A stretch of DNA of 64,000 bases, taken from Artemisia argyi (Eukaryota > Streptophyta > Magnoliopsida > Asterales > Asteraceae). Of the stretch, positions 34,801 to 47,380 are shown in pieces. A program made the translations under genes and the position numbers. Under the pieces are notes generated by a model. It made no database searches and was not told where the DNA came from. It saw only the letters and a list, made by a program, of their open reading frames with translations. Location: assembly GCA_030686995.1 (NCBI GenBank), contig CM060694.1, positions 95,651,844 to 95,715,843 of the forward strand. The letters are read 5' to 3'. The stretch's first letter is position 1; each line of letters opens with the position of its first letter.

Positions 34801-37268
34801 GAATCAGAATATCATTTGTAATAGATCAGGCACATAATAGTGTTTGGATATGCTTTTACTGTGTTGTAACAATAAGATTATAAGAAGTTTAAATGTTAAG
34901 CCAACTTTGTTTATGGAAGGAATCCATTGATAAAAAGTGCCCAAAAAGACATTTTTTGTGCAGTATAAGTCTGTCAAGTTAGGTTAAAAGAAAAAATAAA
35001 TAGATTATGTTTTATATATTAACTTAGATGATCAGTTCTGTAGCAGCTGGTACTGATTATCTAAAACGGACGATTTGACCCTTTATTAATTTAATCAGAC
35101 GCAGAAATTGTAATTGTCACCTTTTCCAGCTTCATCGTAACCATCATCATAATCTGCTGAGTTAACTCCAGATCCCTTGGAGTCCGAGGGTTTTCTTCTA
35201 CGCCTGTTATTATGACGTTCTAGTTTTCTTCGGCAACTACGTTTACCTTCATCAAAATCTGACAGCACATGAAACCTGCAACACGGTGAGTTTGTCAAAA
35301 TCTGAGGGTTTTCTTCGATGCCTGTTATCATGACGCGCTAGTTTTCTTATTCATTTCCAGTTCCAAGAAATTACTAGTCCACTACTGATGAAAATTTACG
35401 ATGAAAGAATTACATTAAAAAAACAGAGTAAAAAAAGTTAATGGAAGACTATCCAAACTTATGTGAACATGCTTAAAATGAAAATCTCATACAGAAGCTC
35501 GCATAATTCTTTTTTCATTGTCAGAGTGAGAAAATAAAATTTTCAAAATAAGTATAAGCATAAAGAAATTTATATATGGAACTTGATGCGTCCATAAATC
35601 GATTCCAAATGAGGATATCACCGATATTCACAATCCATTCAGTAGAAGGGATCGCAATCACAGAATCATAACAGAACTTGGTCATGATATTACATCATCA
35701 TATGCGCTACTTGAAACAATTTTCTTAAAGGTCACCCTCTGATTCAGAAGCATCAAAGTGTTAATAACTTTTCTGGAGATTAATTTGTTTTTTATATAAG
35801 CTGGTTCATTTCTTTAGAAGGTATTGGTATCTAATTAGTCCGTATGGGTGTTCCCTGATCCTTTAATTCTAAATAGGCATAGGGTTTACATGTTATTCCA
35901 ACAGAGGAACGCCATGGTCTTCATTTTCCAGCATTCAATATATACTAAAAGGACCAGCTTCAAATGTGCAAAGCCGTGCAAATTTATATTAAATATCTCT
36001 TGGTAAAGTATACTGATTCCTAGCAGGAGTAGGGAAGTCTTTATTTAAATCTAACACATGTATCCAGATTTGGTTAAGAGATAGGCAAGATTCAAACAAG
36101 TTGTCTCGTGTCATATAGCAAAAGTTCTAAAGACCTTGAAGAATAGGATCCAGAACCCAAATATTTGTTTGCATAAGTGGCTGTATAAAGTTTTATAGTA
36201 CAGCATTTCAGAAACCCATCTATCAATATACCATTAGCTAGAGTATCATCAAAATACGACCATAGTCAATGTTTTAACCTTGTACTGAGTTATGTATACT
36301 ACTGACCGAAGTTAAATAATCCAACATAGACTCAGCATGCCCTATACATGAAGCTAAGGGGGCTAAAATATAGTGTTGTGTGGTTTCTCTACAATGGTTC
36401 TAGTGATATTATTTCAGATGGTTCCCGGTGTTCGTCATTCATAGTAGTTGACATACATCATGTGGATTTTGTTGTATTAGCTTAATCAAAACATCCCTAT
36501 TTCTCAAACATAAATAACATACGAGTCTAACCCCTAGAACAAAACCCATTTAGCACGGTTCTAAGAATAATGTTTCGTGTTTATGCACCACGCAAATTAA
36601 CATACTAGTGTAACTTTGGCTAACGATTATACTAAATTAAACTAAAAAAAAACGACGAGGGCTTACTTCCCACACTGCTGACAATATCGCTTATCACAAC
36701 CATCAAGCACGACACTCCCCGCATTGGCACACCTCAAACACACTCTATGGCGTTTATGATACCCTTTCAACTCACTAATATCCACTTCACACCCCGGCAC
36801 CTGACACCTCCCAACCCCCACTCTCCCACTCCCACTCCCCGTCCCGCCCCCGGTCCTCGTCTTCTTCTTTCCTGGCGCCTTCGCTTCCGCTTCCTCAGCC
36901 GCCAATTGCGCGTCAAGCTCCGGACACGCACACGGTATCCTTCCAGCTAGAAAATTCGAACACGCCATCCTCGGATCACGTTTTCGTACCCTAAGGTTAA
37001 CCGGAACCGTATCAAGCTGTTCAGATACCGTTTCGAGCTGTTCGAGCGGCTCGGACACCGGTTCGAAGTGTTCGAGTGGTGGATTATCGATTTGAATGAT
37101 TGGGGAGTGTTCGGATGGTAAAGGTAAGTGATCATCGACGTTGAAATCGAGGAACTGACTCCAGTCCCAGATTGAAGACGATGGATCGTCAATTAGGTCC
37201 ATGGTGAATGATGGTGGTTGACCTGGTGGTTGTGGTGGTGATTGTGGTGGTGGTTGTGTGTTGCGCAT
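28898..37268 (-). CDS. SPL7: SBP-box transcription factor SPL7, copper-response regulator
   Basis: Homologue of Arabidopsis SPL7, which activates copper-deficiency genes through GTAC-core sites. Exons in reading order: 37268-36667, 35275-35121, 34628-34414, 34334-34260, 33851-33744, 33340-33223, 31472-31337, 31106-30947, 30460-29936, 29191-28898; phases join to 795 residues, close to the family length. The SBP domain (about 155-231) has both zinc centres (CQVPGC...HKRHRVC...C; CQQCGKFH...C) and the basic tail [19 protein letters not shown], split by the usual intron after CQQCGK. Upstream is [21 protein letters not shown], specific to SPL7. Downstream are [22 protein letters not shown], the [13 protein letters not shown] segment and [17 protein letters not shown], then one hydrophobic segment (about 756-775). 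A start at 37202 (MDLIDD) is the alternative. The gene appears intact. Confidence 0.95.
29626..29651 (+). repeat. Run of about 26 G in the last SPL7 intron
   Basis: An uninterrupted guanine tract on the plus strand, so a cytosine tract in the SPL7 pre-mRNA, between exons 9 and 10. Confidence 0.85.
32230..32616. mobile_element. MITE-like element in SPL7 intron 6
   Basis: Begins GGGCATCTCCAATGGG and ends GAGATGCC, giving a short inverted terminus GGCATCTC, a start typical of PIF/Harbinger Tourist-like MITEs. An internal palindrome CTCAAGTCATT/AATGACTTGAG is present. I could not find a clean 3-bp duplication, so the boundaries are provisional. Confidence 0.45.
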
Positions 37269-37771
37269 TTTTTGTTGTATATGAAACCCTAATTTGGTGA
37301 CGGTTGGTGGCGGTTGGTGGTAGTGGTTGATTTTAAGGGAAGTGAAATGAAATGAAAGGAATTGGTTAACAGCTATTTTGTTTTGGGATGAAGGTAAGAG
37401 TCAGCGGTTGGTGGTGGTGGTGGGACATAGTGAAGATAGATAAATAAATATGTGGTCATTTTGTTTTACTTATAAATCATTGATCAGAGTTTAAATCAAG
37501 TATAGTACTTCATTTGTTTGATAACATATGGGGTAGGTTTTACCAGGTCAAATAGGTATGCCTATGGCTAATTAAGTTGGAGGATATATCGTGGTCCGTC
37601 CTCGATGGCTTGCTACTGTTTTGGGTTTCGACTTTAGATCTGTTTTGTTTAGGTCTGGTTTCTTTAAGGATGCTCAGTTTTATATTCTTTGTATGTTTTA
37701 TGTACTTTTGTTAAGCTACATTTTCATATGTCTACCAAAAGCTCATTTTGGTGATTCTCTCACCCTTGTAC
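37269..37771. other. SPL7 promoter region up to the Tat insertion
   Basis: Contains the SPL7 5' leader and proximal promoter (minus strand). The retrotransposon begins only about 500 bases upstream of the SPL7 start codon. No other gene is supported. Confidence 0.55.
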
Positions 37772-37776
37772 GGTGT

Positions 37777-38266
37777 TGATGACGTATAGTCTATATATGG
37801 GCCACGAGCCCAAATGATAAACATTACTCGGCTCAAACCCACCACGAGTGGGCTATCATAACGAATGACTCGGGCCATAATAATAACGGCTTGGGCTCAC
37901 GAAGCCTAAAGCCCAACCAAACTAATCGGGCATGCGATAAGGATCTTCTATTCATGGAATAGATATCCTTATCCCGCATAAGCACTACACGTGCGAAGAG
38001 TAAGGAGCAAGAAACCTACACGGTTTCAGCCCCTATATAAGGAATGACATCTCTCATTCAAAGGTACGATTCACAAACCCTAACTCTTTACGAGAACCCT
38101 AAATCGATTACTTACTCTCACACCGGAGTCTAATCGTGGGAGACAATCCCACGATAAGCCTAACGGTGTTGTTTATTTTCTTAGTGCGCAGGTTACAAGT
38201 ACTAAGAAGCAAATTGGTACGAGAGCAAGAGCCAATAATCAGGAACGCCCAACTTTTGTATCAACA
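37777..38266 (+). repeat. 5' LTR of the Tat element
   Basis: 490 bp, TGATGACG...TATCAACA. A TATA box CTATATAAGG lies at about 38033-38042, giving the element promoter. Confidence 0.95.
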
Positions 38267-38268
38267 AG

Positions 38269-38287
38269 TGGCGCCATCCGTGGGACC
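38269..38287 (+). other. Primer-binding site of the Tat element
   Basis: TGGCGCCATCCGTGGGACC lies two bases after the 5' LTR; the TGGCGCC start is the usual Tat-lineage primer-binding site. Confidence 0.8.
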
Positions 38288-38309
38288 CTACTAAGAACTA
38301 AAGACTAGA

Positions 38310-40268
38310 ATGACAAAGAATAAGAATTCAAACCAACGGACTCTGCAGTCAGAAAAACGTGACCATCAGAGGAAGAATCAACAAGATTTGACCTCTAGAC
38401 AGGTCGTTGGAACAACCAGCGCACCTAGTCACCAAGAGGCAGGGACTACCCAACCTCTTCCAGCGGTAGAACTACCTGTAAGGACTACCCAAGTCACCCC
38501 AGTGGTCCCAAGCGTTGAGGAACTCCAGCGCACCCTCTTCACTACTCCTCACCAAACTGTACCCGCAATGAACAACACTGTGCCACCAGGCGCGCCTAAC
38601 CGAGATAGGGTGCCTAATGCTGAGGCAGACATTCTTGCAACAACTGAGGACGCACCCAATCTAACTTTGGGAAATTTTGTGTCCCAAAACTATGAAACCT
38701 TAACCGCCCTCATGCAGGAAGAAGCAAGGAGAAGGGCAAGTACGAGCCTACAAGCTCGACTAAATTTTGGTCCTGAACGCGAACCATCACCACTGCGCCA
38801 CCCACGAGGAAAACGCGCAGAATGTACCACTATCCATGATAGGCTGGGTACGATATCTGATTCACAATACTCAGAAGATAGCGAGAGGCGCACTAATGTT
38901 CACTCCAGACTTGGCAGTCGGGGGTTACAAGACCGATTAGGACCTCAACATTCGCCAAGCCAAGGATCCTCCAAACCTGGAAGTAAGAGGACCCAAGACA
39001 GATTGGGGAAAAGAAGATCCCCAAGTAGAGATCCCTCAAGCTCTTCTTCTGAAAGAAGCCGGCGCAAGCGCCGAAAAAGAGACTACTCCTCCAGTGACTC
39101 CTCGGACAACGAGGATAAAGAGACAGGACACTGGAAGTCAAGAGGAAGGCGTCGCGATGAAGAGAACGAAGATATGTCTCTTCCATGGCGTCGCCAGAAA
39201 GTTGACGCATTCACACGGCGCATCAGCGATTACTCAGACCGCAAACGCAGGCGCATGCCCACTAACGTGAAAACATATGATGGAACAGGTGATCCGGATG
39301 ATCACCTAAAAGTTTTCGAATCAGCCGCTACTATCGAAAACTGGCCACAGCCTGTGTGGTGCCACATGTTTAATTCTACGTTAGTAGGAAACGCGCGCAC
39401 ATGGTTTAGCAAACTCCCATGTAGGAGCATCGGTGGGTTCGAGGAATTACGGAAAGCATTCCGTCTCAACTTCACCCAGCGAAAGAAGTGCGCTAAAAAC
39501 CCTGTTGAGCTAGCAAGAGTGAAGCAGCGCCAAGGGGAATCAACCAGCGCTTTTATGTAACGCTTCAAGGATGAATGCATACAAGTTAAAGCATGTCCTG
39601 AAATCCTAAAAATTTCAGGGTTCATGAATGGGATTAATAACCCAGAACTTATCCGTAAGCTAAATGACAAAGTTCCCCAGACTTTCGATGAGCTAACAAA
39701 GCGCACCAGATCCTTCATACAAGGAGAAGCAGCTGCCGCGGACAGCAAAAAGGGTTATTCGAACTATAGGCAGCAAGAACAGCCTAGGAGACAATCCAAT
39801 GATCAGAATAACAACCGCAGCAGGAATTACCGCAACGGAAGAGACAATGACAAGTATACCCCTCTAACAAAAACTCCGAGGGAAATATTTGTAACAGAAG
39901 GTGCAAACTTCCCGAAACCGCCACCAATGCGCACCGCAGAGGAAAAGCGCATAGGGAGTGGATACTGCGAGTACCATGGTCAAAAAGGCTATACCACTAA
40001 CGAGTGCGTCCAGCTAAGACAACTAATTGAAAAGTTAGTAAGAGAAGGCAGAATGGACCACCTTGTAAAAAACATCAAAGAAGGGAAAGACAAACAAAGG
40101 AACGGGGGTAAGAAAGAACCTCCCAAAGAAAAAGCTGATACCATATACATGATACAGTCATGGCAGCGCAAGATAAAACAAAAAGTCAGCCAAAAATTCT
40201 CTCCAGAAAAAGAGATCTTTCCGTACTCTATCTGCGGACAACGCAGTTGTAGAACCTCTAACTATTGA
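38310..40268 (+). pseudogene. Tat element gag, one internal stop
   Basis: A single frame from the ATG at 38310 to 40268 apart from a TAA at 39558. The N-terminal 270 residues are charged, Ser/Arg-rich and repetitive (several DRLG repeats). The retrotransposon gag domain follows (MPTNVKTYDGTGDPDDHLK, ARTWFSKLP, FRLNFTQRKKC, then after the stop RFKDECIQVKACPEILKI and GFMNGINNPELIRKL). The C-terminal zinc-knuckle-like motif reads CEYHGQKGYTTNEC; its usual second histidine is replaced by tyrosine, consistent with a C-to-T change. Gag would form the virus-like particle. The pol frame starts by a +1 shift near 40170-40190, either an indel or a natural gag-pol shift. Confidence 0.88.
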
Positions 40269-43200
40269 AATACATACGGGAGGACATGATATCCACCGCA
40301 TGTACATTGACGGAGGAGCATCTGCAGACATCCTGTATGACCATTGTTTCAAGAGACTGCGACCTGAAATCCAAAGTCAATTGATACCAGCAACAACGTC
40401 ATTGACTGGATTCACAGGAGAAAAGATCTGGCCCATGGGGTAGTTACGCTTGCTGGTGGTCGTAGGAGATGAACAACACTCAACCGCGACATGGATAAAT
40501 TTCATGGTAATAAAGTCTCCCTCACCATATAATGGTATCATTGGGAGACCTGGAATATCGTCCATGCGCGCAGTACCATCCACAGCACACGGAATGCTTA
40601 AGTTTCCAGTGGAAGGAGGAGTTGTCACCCTCTATAACACAACAGTGCCACCAAGAGAATGCAATGCGGTAACAACTGAAGAAGAGACTATTCCAGAACA
40701 GTCCACAGAAAAAACACCAAACCTAAAAGTCGCTATTCATTCCGACTACCCGGAGCAACAAGTTTCGATTGGTGGATCTTTATATGACACAGGTAATGTA
40801 GCCGTATGCACACTCTTGCAGAAGAACCTAGACATCTTCGCATGGGAACCAAAACACATGACAGGGGTGCCACGCTCTATCACAGAGCATAAGCTACAAA
40901 TCCGACAAGGATATCCCCCAATACGACAAAAGAAGCGCGGCCAGGCCCCAGATCGTGCAAAGGCTATTCTAGAATAAGTACACAAGCTTGTAGGCGCAGG
41001 CATCATGCGCGAAGTGTACTACCACGATTGGCTCTCTAACCCAGTTATGGTAAAGAAGAGCGACGGCAGTTGGAGAATGTGCGTGGACTTCACGGACCTC
41101 AACAAAGCATGTCCACAAGACTGCTACCCACTGCCAGAAATAGACTGGAATGTAGAATCCCTGTGCGGATACCCTTTCAAATGCTTCCTAGACGCATACA
41201 AAGGGTATCATCAAATTCAGATGGCAACCGAAGATGAAGAAAAAACAGCTTTCCACACCAGTCGAGGAGTGTACTGCTACACAAAAATGCCTTTTGGCTT
41301 AAAGAACGCAGGCTCGACATATCAACGACTGGTGGACACAGCGTTCAAAAAGCAAGTAGGCCGCAATTTGGAGGTCTACGTTGACGACCTTGTCATCAAA
41401 AGCCACACAGAGGATGAATTGGTGCGCGACATCGAGGAAACGTTCAGAACATTGGAACGAATAAACATGAAGTTAAATCCCAAGAAGTGCACCTTTGGCG
41501 CAACCGAGGGCATGTTCCTTGGATACTTGATAGAACCCGATGGAATCAAGCCTTGCCCAGAAAAAACAAAGGTTGTTATTGATCTCCCTTCACCGCGCAC
41601 ACTTAAGGAAGTCCAGTCATTGAATGGAAAGTTAGCAGGCCTAAACCGTTTCTTATCTAAGTCAGCAGACAAATTTCTTCCTCTCTTTAAAACGCTCACG
41701 AAGTGTACTAAAAAGGGAGACTTTCGCTGGACCGCAGAAGCGGAGGAAGCTTTCCAACAACTTAAACACCATCTGGCATCTCTTCCCAAACTTGCCGCAC
41801 CGCGACCAGGGGAAGAGCTAATCATGTATTTATCGGCCACGCATGGAGCAGTTAGCGCAGTACTATTGACAGATAGGAACTCCATCCAGACACCCATATA
41901 CTTTGTAAGCAAAGCCCTAAATAAGACAGAGACTAACTACAGTGCTATGGAAAAGCTGGTCTTAGCTCTGGTATTCGCAGCCAAAAGGTTGCGCAGATAC
42001 TTTCAAGCGCACCCAATAGCTGTAATCACTGATCAGCCGATCAAACAAGTTATCTCTAAACCTGACGCATCAGGACGCTTACAGAAGTGGAGTGTACTGT
42101 TAAGTGAGTATAACATCTCATATAGACCACGCACTGCAATCAAAGGACAAGTATTAGCCGATTTCATTGTGGAGAAGCCAGATAGCGACAGCCCAACATC
42201 TGCAACTAGAACAGATCTATAGGAACCCTGGATTCTGTTCACAGATGGATCCTCATGTGTAGATGGATCAGGCGCGGGCCTTATTCTTACAAATCCAGAA
42301 GGTATGGAATTCACCTACGCGCTGCGCTTTGAATTCACAACCACAAATAATGAGGCAGAATACGAAGCCCTACTAGCCGGACTACGCATCGCAATCCAAA
42401 TGGGTGTACGCAACCTGGAAGCGAATGTAGATTCTCGGCTAGTTGCTAACCATGTGCTAGGTGAATATGAAGCCAAGGATGAACACATGATCCAATACCT
42501 AGAAAAGACCAAGTCCTTAATAAAAAATTTTGACAGGTTCACAATAAAACAGGTGCCCAGAGGAGATAACAGGAAAGCAGATGCACTCAGCAAAATCGCA
42601 TCCACAAGCTTCGCGCACCTCTCAAAACAGGTATTGGTAGAAACCCTAAAAAACAAGTCAATCTTGGAAATGGAGATATCCACAGTGATAGAAGAACAAG
42701 ATCCTACATGGATGACGCCTATCATTGAATTCATCAGCAAGGGAATCTTACCACAGGATCATAAGGACGCTCGAAGAGTACGGCGCACAGCGCAACGGTT
42801 TAAACTACGAGACAACATACTCTATCGACGCTCTTTCTTACAACCCTGGCTCAGATGTGTTGGACCTCTTCAAGCAGACTACGTACTCAGAGAAATCCAC
42901 GCTGGATCATGTAGTATGCACTCAGGGCCACGATCTGTGGTGGCAAGCGCTCTAAGGTCAGGGTATTATTGGCCAACTATGCATCGCGACGCACGCAATC
43001 TGATAAAGAAATGCAGCAATTGTCAAGTACATAGGCCAATCCCGCGCCGACCACAACATGAGCTAACACCTATTACCTCACCATGACCATTTTATAAATG
43101 GGGCATTGACATCGCAGGACCCTTTCCTGTAGCAGCAGGAGGAGTAAAGTTCCTCATCGTAGCCATAGACTACTTTACGAAGTAGATTGAAGCAAAGGCG

Positions 43201-43671
43201 GTGGTGAGCATCACAGGAAACCAAGTCAAACACTTTGTCTGGGACAACATTGTCTGTTGCTTCGAACTACCAGGAAAGATTATATCAGACAACGGAAAAC
43301 AATTCTGTGATAACCCATTCAAAGATTGGTGCGCGCAATTGAACATCACGCAACACTTCACTTCAGTGAAACACCCACAAACCAATGGCCTAGTTGAGCG
43401 CGCAAACCGCAGCCTAGGCGCAAGAATAAAAGCGCGCCTTGACAGACATAAAGGAAGGTGGGTGGATGAGCTCTCGCATGTCTTATGGGCGCATCGCACA
43501 ACAATCAAAACCAGTACTGGCGACACGCTATTCTGGGAAGGACCAACATGGGAAGGACCTTACGAGGTCACAGACGCGCTTGGCAACGGCGCATACAGAC
43601 TGCGCGACATGGAAGGTCACGACCTAGCGCGCACTTGGAACATCTGCAATCTTAAAAGATGTTACTTTTAG
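40190..43671 (+). pseudogene. Tat element pol (protease, RT, two RNase H domains, integrase), defective
   Basis: All in one frame, broken by stops at 40441 (TAG), 40975 (TAA), 42220 (TAG), 43084 (TGA) and 43183 (TAG). Protease: MYIDGGASADILY. Reverse transcriptase: CVDFTDLNKACPQDCYPLP, FLDAYKGYHQIQM, MPFGLKNAG and the catalytic YVDDLVIKS. An RNase H follows. After the 42220 stop comes the archaeal-type RNase H (LFTDGSSCVDGSGAG, NNEAEYEALLAGL, RGDNRKADALSK) that marks the Tat lineage. The integrase has its zinc-binding HHCC region (CSNCQVHRP) and D-D-E residues in WGIDIAGPF, ISDNGKQF and NGLVERANR. Between STGDTLF and GPTWEGPYEV the usual 100 or so residues are missing. Confidence 0.92.
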
Positions 43672-44086
43672 GCTACGGCCACTACACAGACACCTTTGCA
43701 TCCTACGAGATGCCCAATAAGTGTTTGTTTTTCTTTACTTTCCTAGGAATTGTATTTTTTTTTTCAAAAACTTGCAAGTATCAATAAAAATGTTATGGTT
43801 TCTAGCTAACTCCATAGCGTATTTCATTTTATTACATACATACTTATATATGTCAATATTGTTATCTTATATTTTTGCCTACATGGCGTGCATGCACTAA
43901 TTAAAGACCCACAAAGGCATAAAGGATGAGTTAACCTACTAATTCACTCGTTGAGTAAGAGGGTTGCAAACCCATCAACATTGGATCACGCATCCTTGCT
44001 AAGCGCCTTACTTTTGAGACGTCGAAGTAAGTTTCACGTGCGCATCTCACGACGGGTGCGCAAATATTAAGTACACCGTACAAGCT

Positions 44087-44345
44087 TAGCAAATAACGAG
44101 CCAAGACACTTGGTCAAAATAATAAAACTTAGCAAACAATGCAAGTATATTTCTTAAAGTCACGCACTTAATGAGCCAATACACTTGGTCAAATATATAT
44201 ATATAAAAAAAAAAAAAAAAAAAAACTTAGCAAACAATGCAAGTATAATAACGCAGCCAATATACTTGGTCAAAAATAATAAAACTTCGCAAACAATGCA
44301 AGTACATTTCTTAAGTTATGCACTTAATCAACAAAAAGGTATCTT
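44087..44345 (+). repeat. Imperfect tandem repeats downstream of the Tat pol
   Basis: Three diverged copies of roughly 80-100 bases containing AACTT(A/C)GCAAACAATGCAAG, GCCAATACACTTGGTCAAA and GCACTTAAT, with an A-run at about 44205-44225. They lie between pol and the end of the antisense gene. Confidence 0.7.
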
Positions 44346-44388
44346 ATTCAAAATTACAAGGAATGATACATAGTACATACAAAAAAGC

Positions 44389-46978
44389 CTACACGCTATG
44401 GCGATGCTCAGGGCTCTCCTCCGGAGCAGCAGAACTCCCCGCCTCCTGCAGCTTCCTCAGAATCAAAGTGTCCTTAAGAGATACGGTAGGAACACTTACG
44501 GGCACACCATCAGACCTAGGGATGTGCGCAGCGCCCACGCCACACAACACTGCCTTGCCCTTGATGCCCTTCTTCTGAGCAACCCTCTGTTCATGACGCT
44601 CCAAAACCTCTTTCAAGGGAATCTCCCTTTCAAGAGCAAATGGGTTAAGGATATCACGAGGCTGCGCAAATACAGGAATCTGCAGCTGCGACACATCAGG
44701 CTTCAGAAAGTAATCTGATTGCCCCTCTGCATTCTCTCCAAGGTGGGGCTCCAACGTCAACCCCGCCATAAGTACATCTATGGGGTTGTCTTGGTCGCGC
44801 TCCAACCTCCCAATGTGCGGCAGCTCGAGGACCTTTAACCCCGCCATAGCCTGCATCAGCTCGTCGTAGGCAGCCGCATTATAACCAGGGACCTCTGCTA
44901 AGTCCTTGGTCAGCAGCTTGGCCTCGTGGAGATCCTCCATAGCCTGCGACTTCCCCCGCGCCATCGCACAGTGCACCACCTTCCCAAAGGCGTCCAACAC
45001 CTCTTGGGACTCCAGCGTGCCCATAGCTGCCAGGCGCAGGCCATGGCTAATCAACCACCTACATCAACAAAGACAATTTGTGTTAGTAAAAAGCATGGCA
45101 ACGAAACTATTACGAAGAAGAAGAGTATAAAAAGAAGTACCTGCGCTCAGCGATGGTCGACATCAAATGAGGATATAACTCCTCATCATACTCAATGCTG
45201 AGGCCGCGCAACTTGTCTTCCTGCAGCTGGATGATCTTCATCATATCCTCCTTAAACTTGGCAATATTAGCAAAATGCTCCACCTTCTTCTCCTCCAAGA
45301 AGTGCACAGCCCAAGTTAGGTCGGACTTATAATGATGTAGCTCCCCACACGCCTTCTCCACCTCAGCCATGGCGGACAACTTCTCGTGGGTGATCTTCTC
45401 AGTATACACCCGCGAAGACTCCAACTCCACCTGCGCATCCGCCAACTGTGCACGAAGCTTCGCCAGCTCCTCATCCTTCTGGGCAAGAGTACTGCTCTCC
45501 CCAGCATACTTCTCCCTTAACTGAGCCACCAGCTCAGCCTGGCGCGCAGCAGTCGTAGCCAGCTCATCTATCAACTGCTGCGCCTCCCCACCCTCATCTA
45601 ACTTGGCTTTCCCCTCCTTGTTTTCATTCTGCGGAGAGGAAACCACACCCATGAAGACTCCATCATTCTTCGCGGCATCATCCCTACAAAAACATACAGA
45701 AAACAGTTAATAAATATTGCGACAAGTAATATACAAGAAAACATGATAGAGGCGCAGACACTTACAGAAACGGAGAAGCCTCAACAGCCTTCTTCCCCGC
45801 GCCAGAAGCAGATGTCTCCTCCGCGGTAGACTCCGCATCCCCAATGAGGTGGCGACGTCTCTTCCTGGTGCCACTGCCCCTAGCCTCTCCCTTGCGCTTA
45901 ATATTCTGTGCAACCTCCTCCTTCAGCACCTCCTCAGGCTTTAGGATCTCTATGCTGTCAGACGACTCCGCGCACGCCCCCTCTTGCACCACCTCCACAT
46001 CGGGCGCCACGCTCTGAACGGGCGTTACTTGGAGCGGCGGCGTGTTTTCTGGGACAACCTCTGGCAGCACGGTCAAGTGACCCTCAGTCGCCTCCAATAG
46101 TGGTTGCTCACCCTCCCTCAGAGGGCGCACCCCTATCGTCACCTGCTTCGGCCTGTCCAGCTTCACAATAGCAAATAGATCCATCTCTGCGCACATAAAC
46201 AAAACAGGAAAGAAGAAAGGATTAGTTATTAAAGGTGCGCATACATAAATACTTACAAAATTTGAAGAAGAAGGGACGAACACCCACCCCGGCCTTCCTC
46301 ACTTAGAAAAGTGGGCACCTCATCCGCAGCGCCAAAATAATTGCGACTCAACCCCATGTGCACTAAAAACTCCTCCGGATAAGGGTTAATGGCTAGGCGG
46401 TTGGCATCAAGAGTCTGCGCATCAGTCAGCCTATAGGAACCGGGTGCGGGGCGCCCATCCCTTGGCAGTGTATCCTGAGTATAAAACTCGTAGGGCGATG
46501 GAAAAACTTCATCATCGACCCAGAAAAAATACTCCCTCTAATTTATGAGGGAGTCTACTTTCTCAGTATAACACTGAAGCAGCCCAGGGCGCTTCGCAAA
46601 AGATACCCACCCATTTGACCACGTCGTGTGGTAAAAGAAGCGGAATAGGGATATGGTTGGTTCTATCGCAAGTAAACGACAGTTTGCTTCAAAATTCGAC
46701 ACCTTAGCCGCACCCATACAGTGCAGCTGTGAGATGTGGAGGCGATAGTGGTTGAGCAAATCGCTCAGAAAAATAGAAATTGGCACGCGGTAATTCGCGT
46801 ACTCAAAGAATTTCGTGTATAGCCCTATTTTCCCTTCGGGGAAATCAGCTATACACGCGTTAATGTCTGGAGCCTCTGGACGCACGTCCAGAGGAGTAAA
46901 ATAGTCAGATGAAAACTCAGTTACATCCTCAACCGTCATTGCAGAGCGAAAATCCCCTAATTGGGCAACCATTTTCAT
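44389..46978 (-). pseudogene. Antisense spliced gene of the Tat element (putative gypsy-type transposon protein)
   Basis: Four exons read opposite to gag-pol: 46978-46288, 46186-45766, 45683-45141, 45058-44389. Splice signals and phases fit, giving 774 residues with one in-frame stop (TAG at 46538-46540). The N-terminal domain (YRVPISIFLSDLLNHYRLH, NFEANCRLLAIEPTISLFRFF, GWVSFAKRPG) resembles the plant family called putative gypsy-type transposon protein. The junction EEGR-EMDLFAIVK matches related proteins as I remember them. Next come an acidic/basic linker with KRKGEARGSGTRKRRRH (nuclear signal-like), a long coiled coil (about 390-545) and a C-terminal region ending HRHSV. Similar antisense frames are known from Tat/Retand/Ogre elements; their function is not established. 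Confidence 0.8.
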
Positions 46979-47369
46979 TTATTCACTAGAAAAACGCACC
47001 TACAGAAATGCTTATTTGCGAAAAGATAGCTTTCAAGAAAGTGAAAATGTTGAGTGTGTGTTTTACTATGTGTAATTGTAAAAAGGGGGCCGGTTACTAT
47101 TATATAGGAAGGAAGAAAACCCTAGATTATCCCCACGTGGATCCCACTAACAAAAACGTGTGGCTGGAACTGAACCGGTACATGCACTTTTTCCCGATTT
47201 ACGAGGGCCACGTGGACACAACCCCCAATTTTCGAGGTATCCTTTTGGGATATTCATGACTAGGTGCATTGCACTTTAAAAAGGGCGGCAATATTTTAAT
47301 GTTCTCCCGTCACGCTTACCGCTGTTAATTTTAGTCTAGCATCCGCGGCTACGAGCCGCACACACTAGA

Positions 47370-47380
47370 CTGGAGGGACA
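47370..47380 (+). other. Polypurine tract of the Tat element
   Basis: CTGGAGGGACA lies directly before the 3' LTR, the expected plus-strand priming site. Confidence 0.7.

Noticed and set aside
37591..37779. 62-codon plus-strand frame before the Tat element
   Set aside because: Ends inside the LTR start; no domain or splice support.
41376..43526. Minus-strand frames opposite to Tat pol
   Set aside because: Shadows of RT, RNase H and integrase. They differ from the antisense gene at 44389-46978, which has spliced, family-like content.
45316..46171. Alternative frames with Arg/Trp- or Pro-rich content
   Set aside because: Shadows of the coiled-coil and linker exons of the antisense gene.
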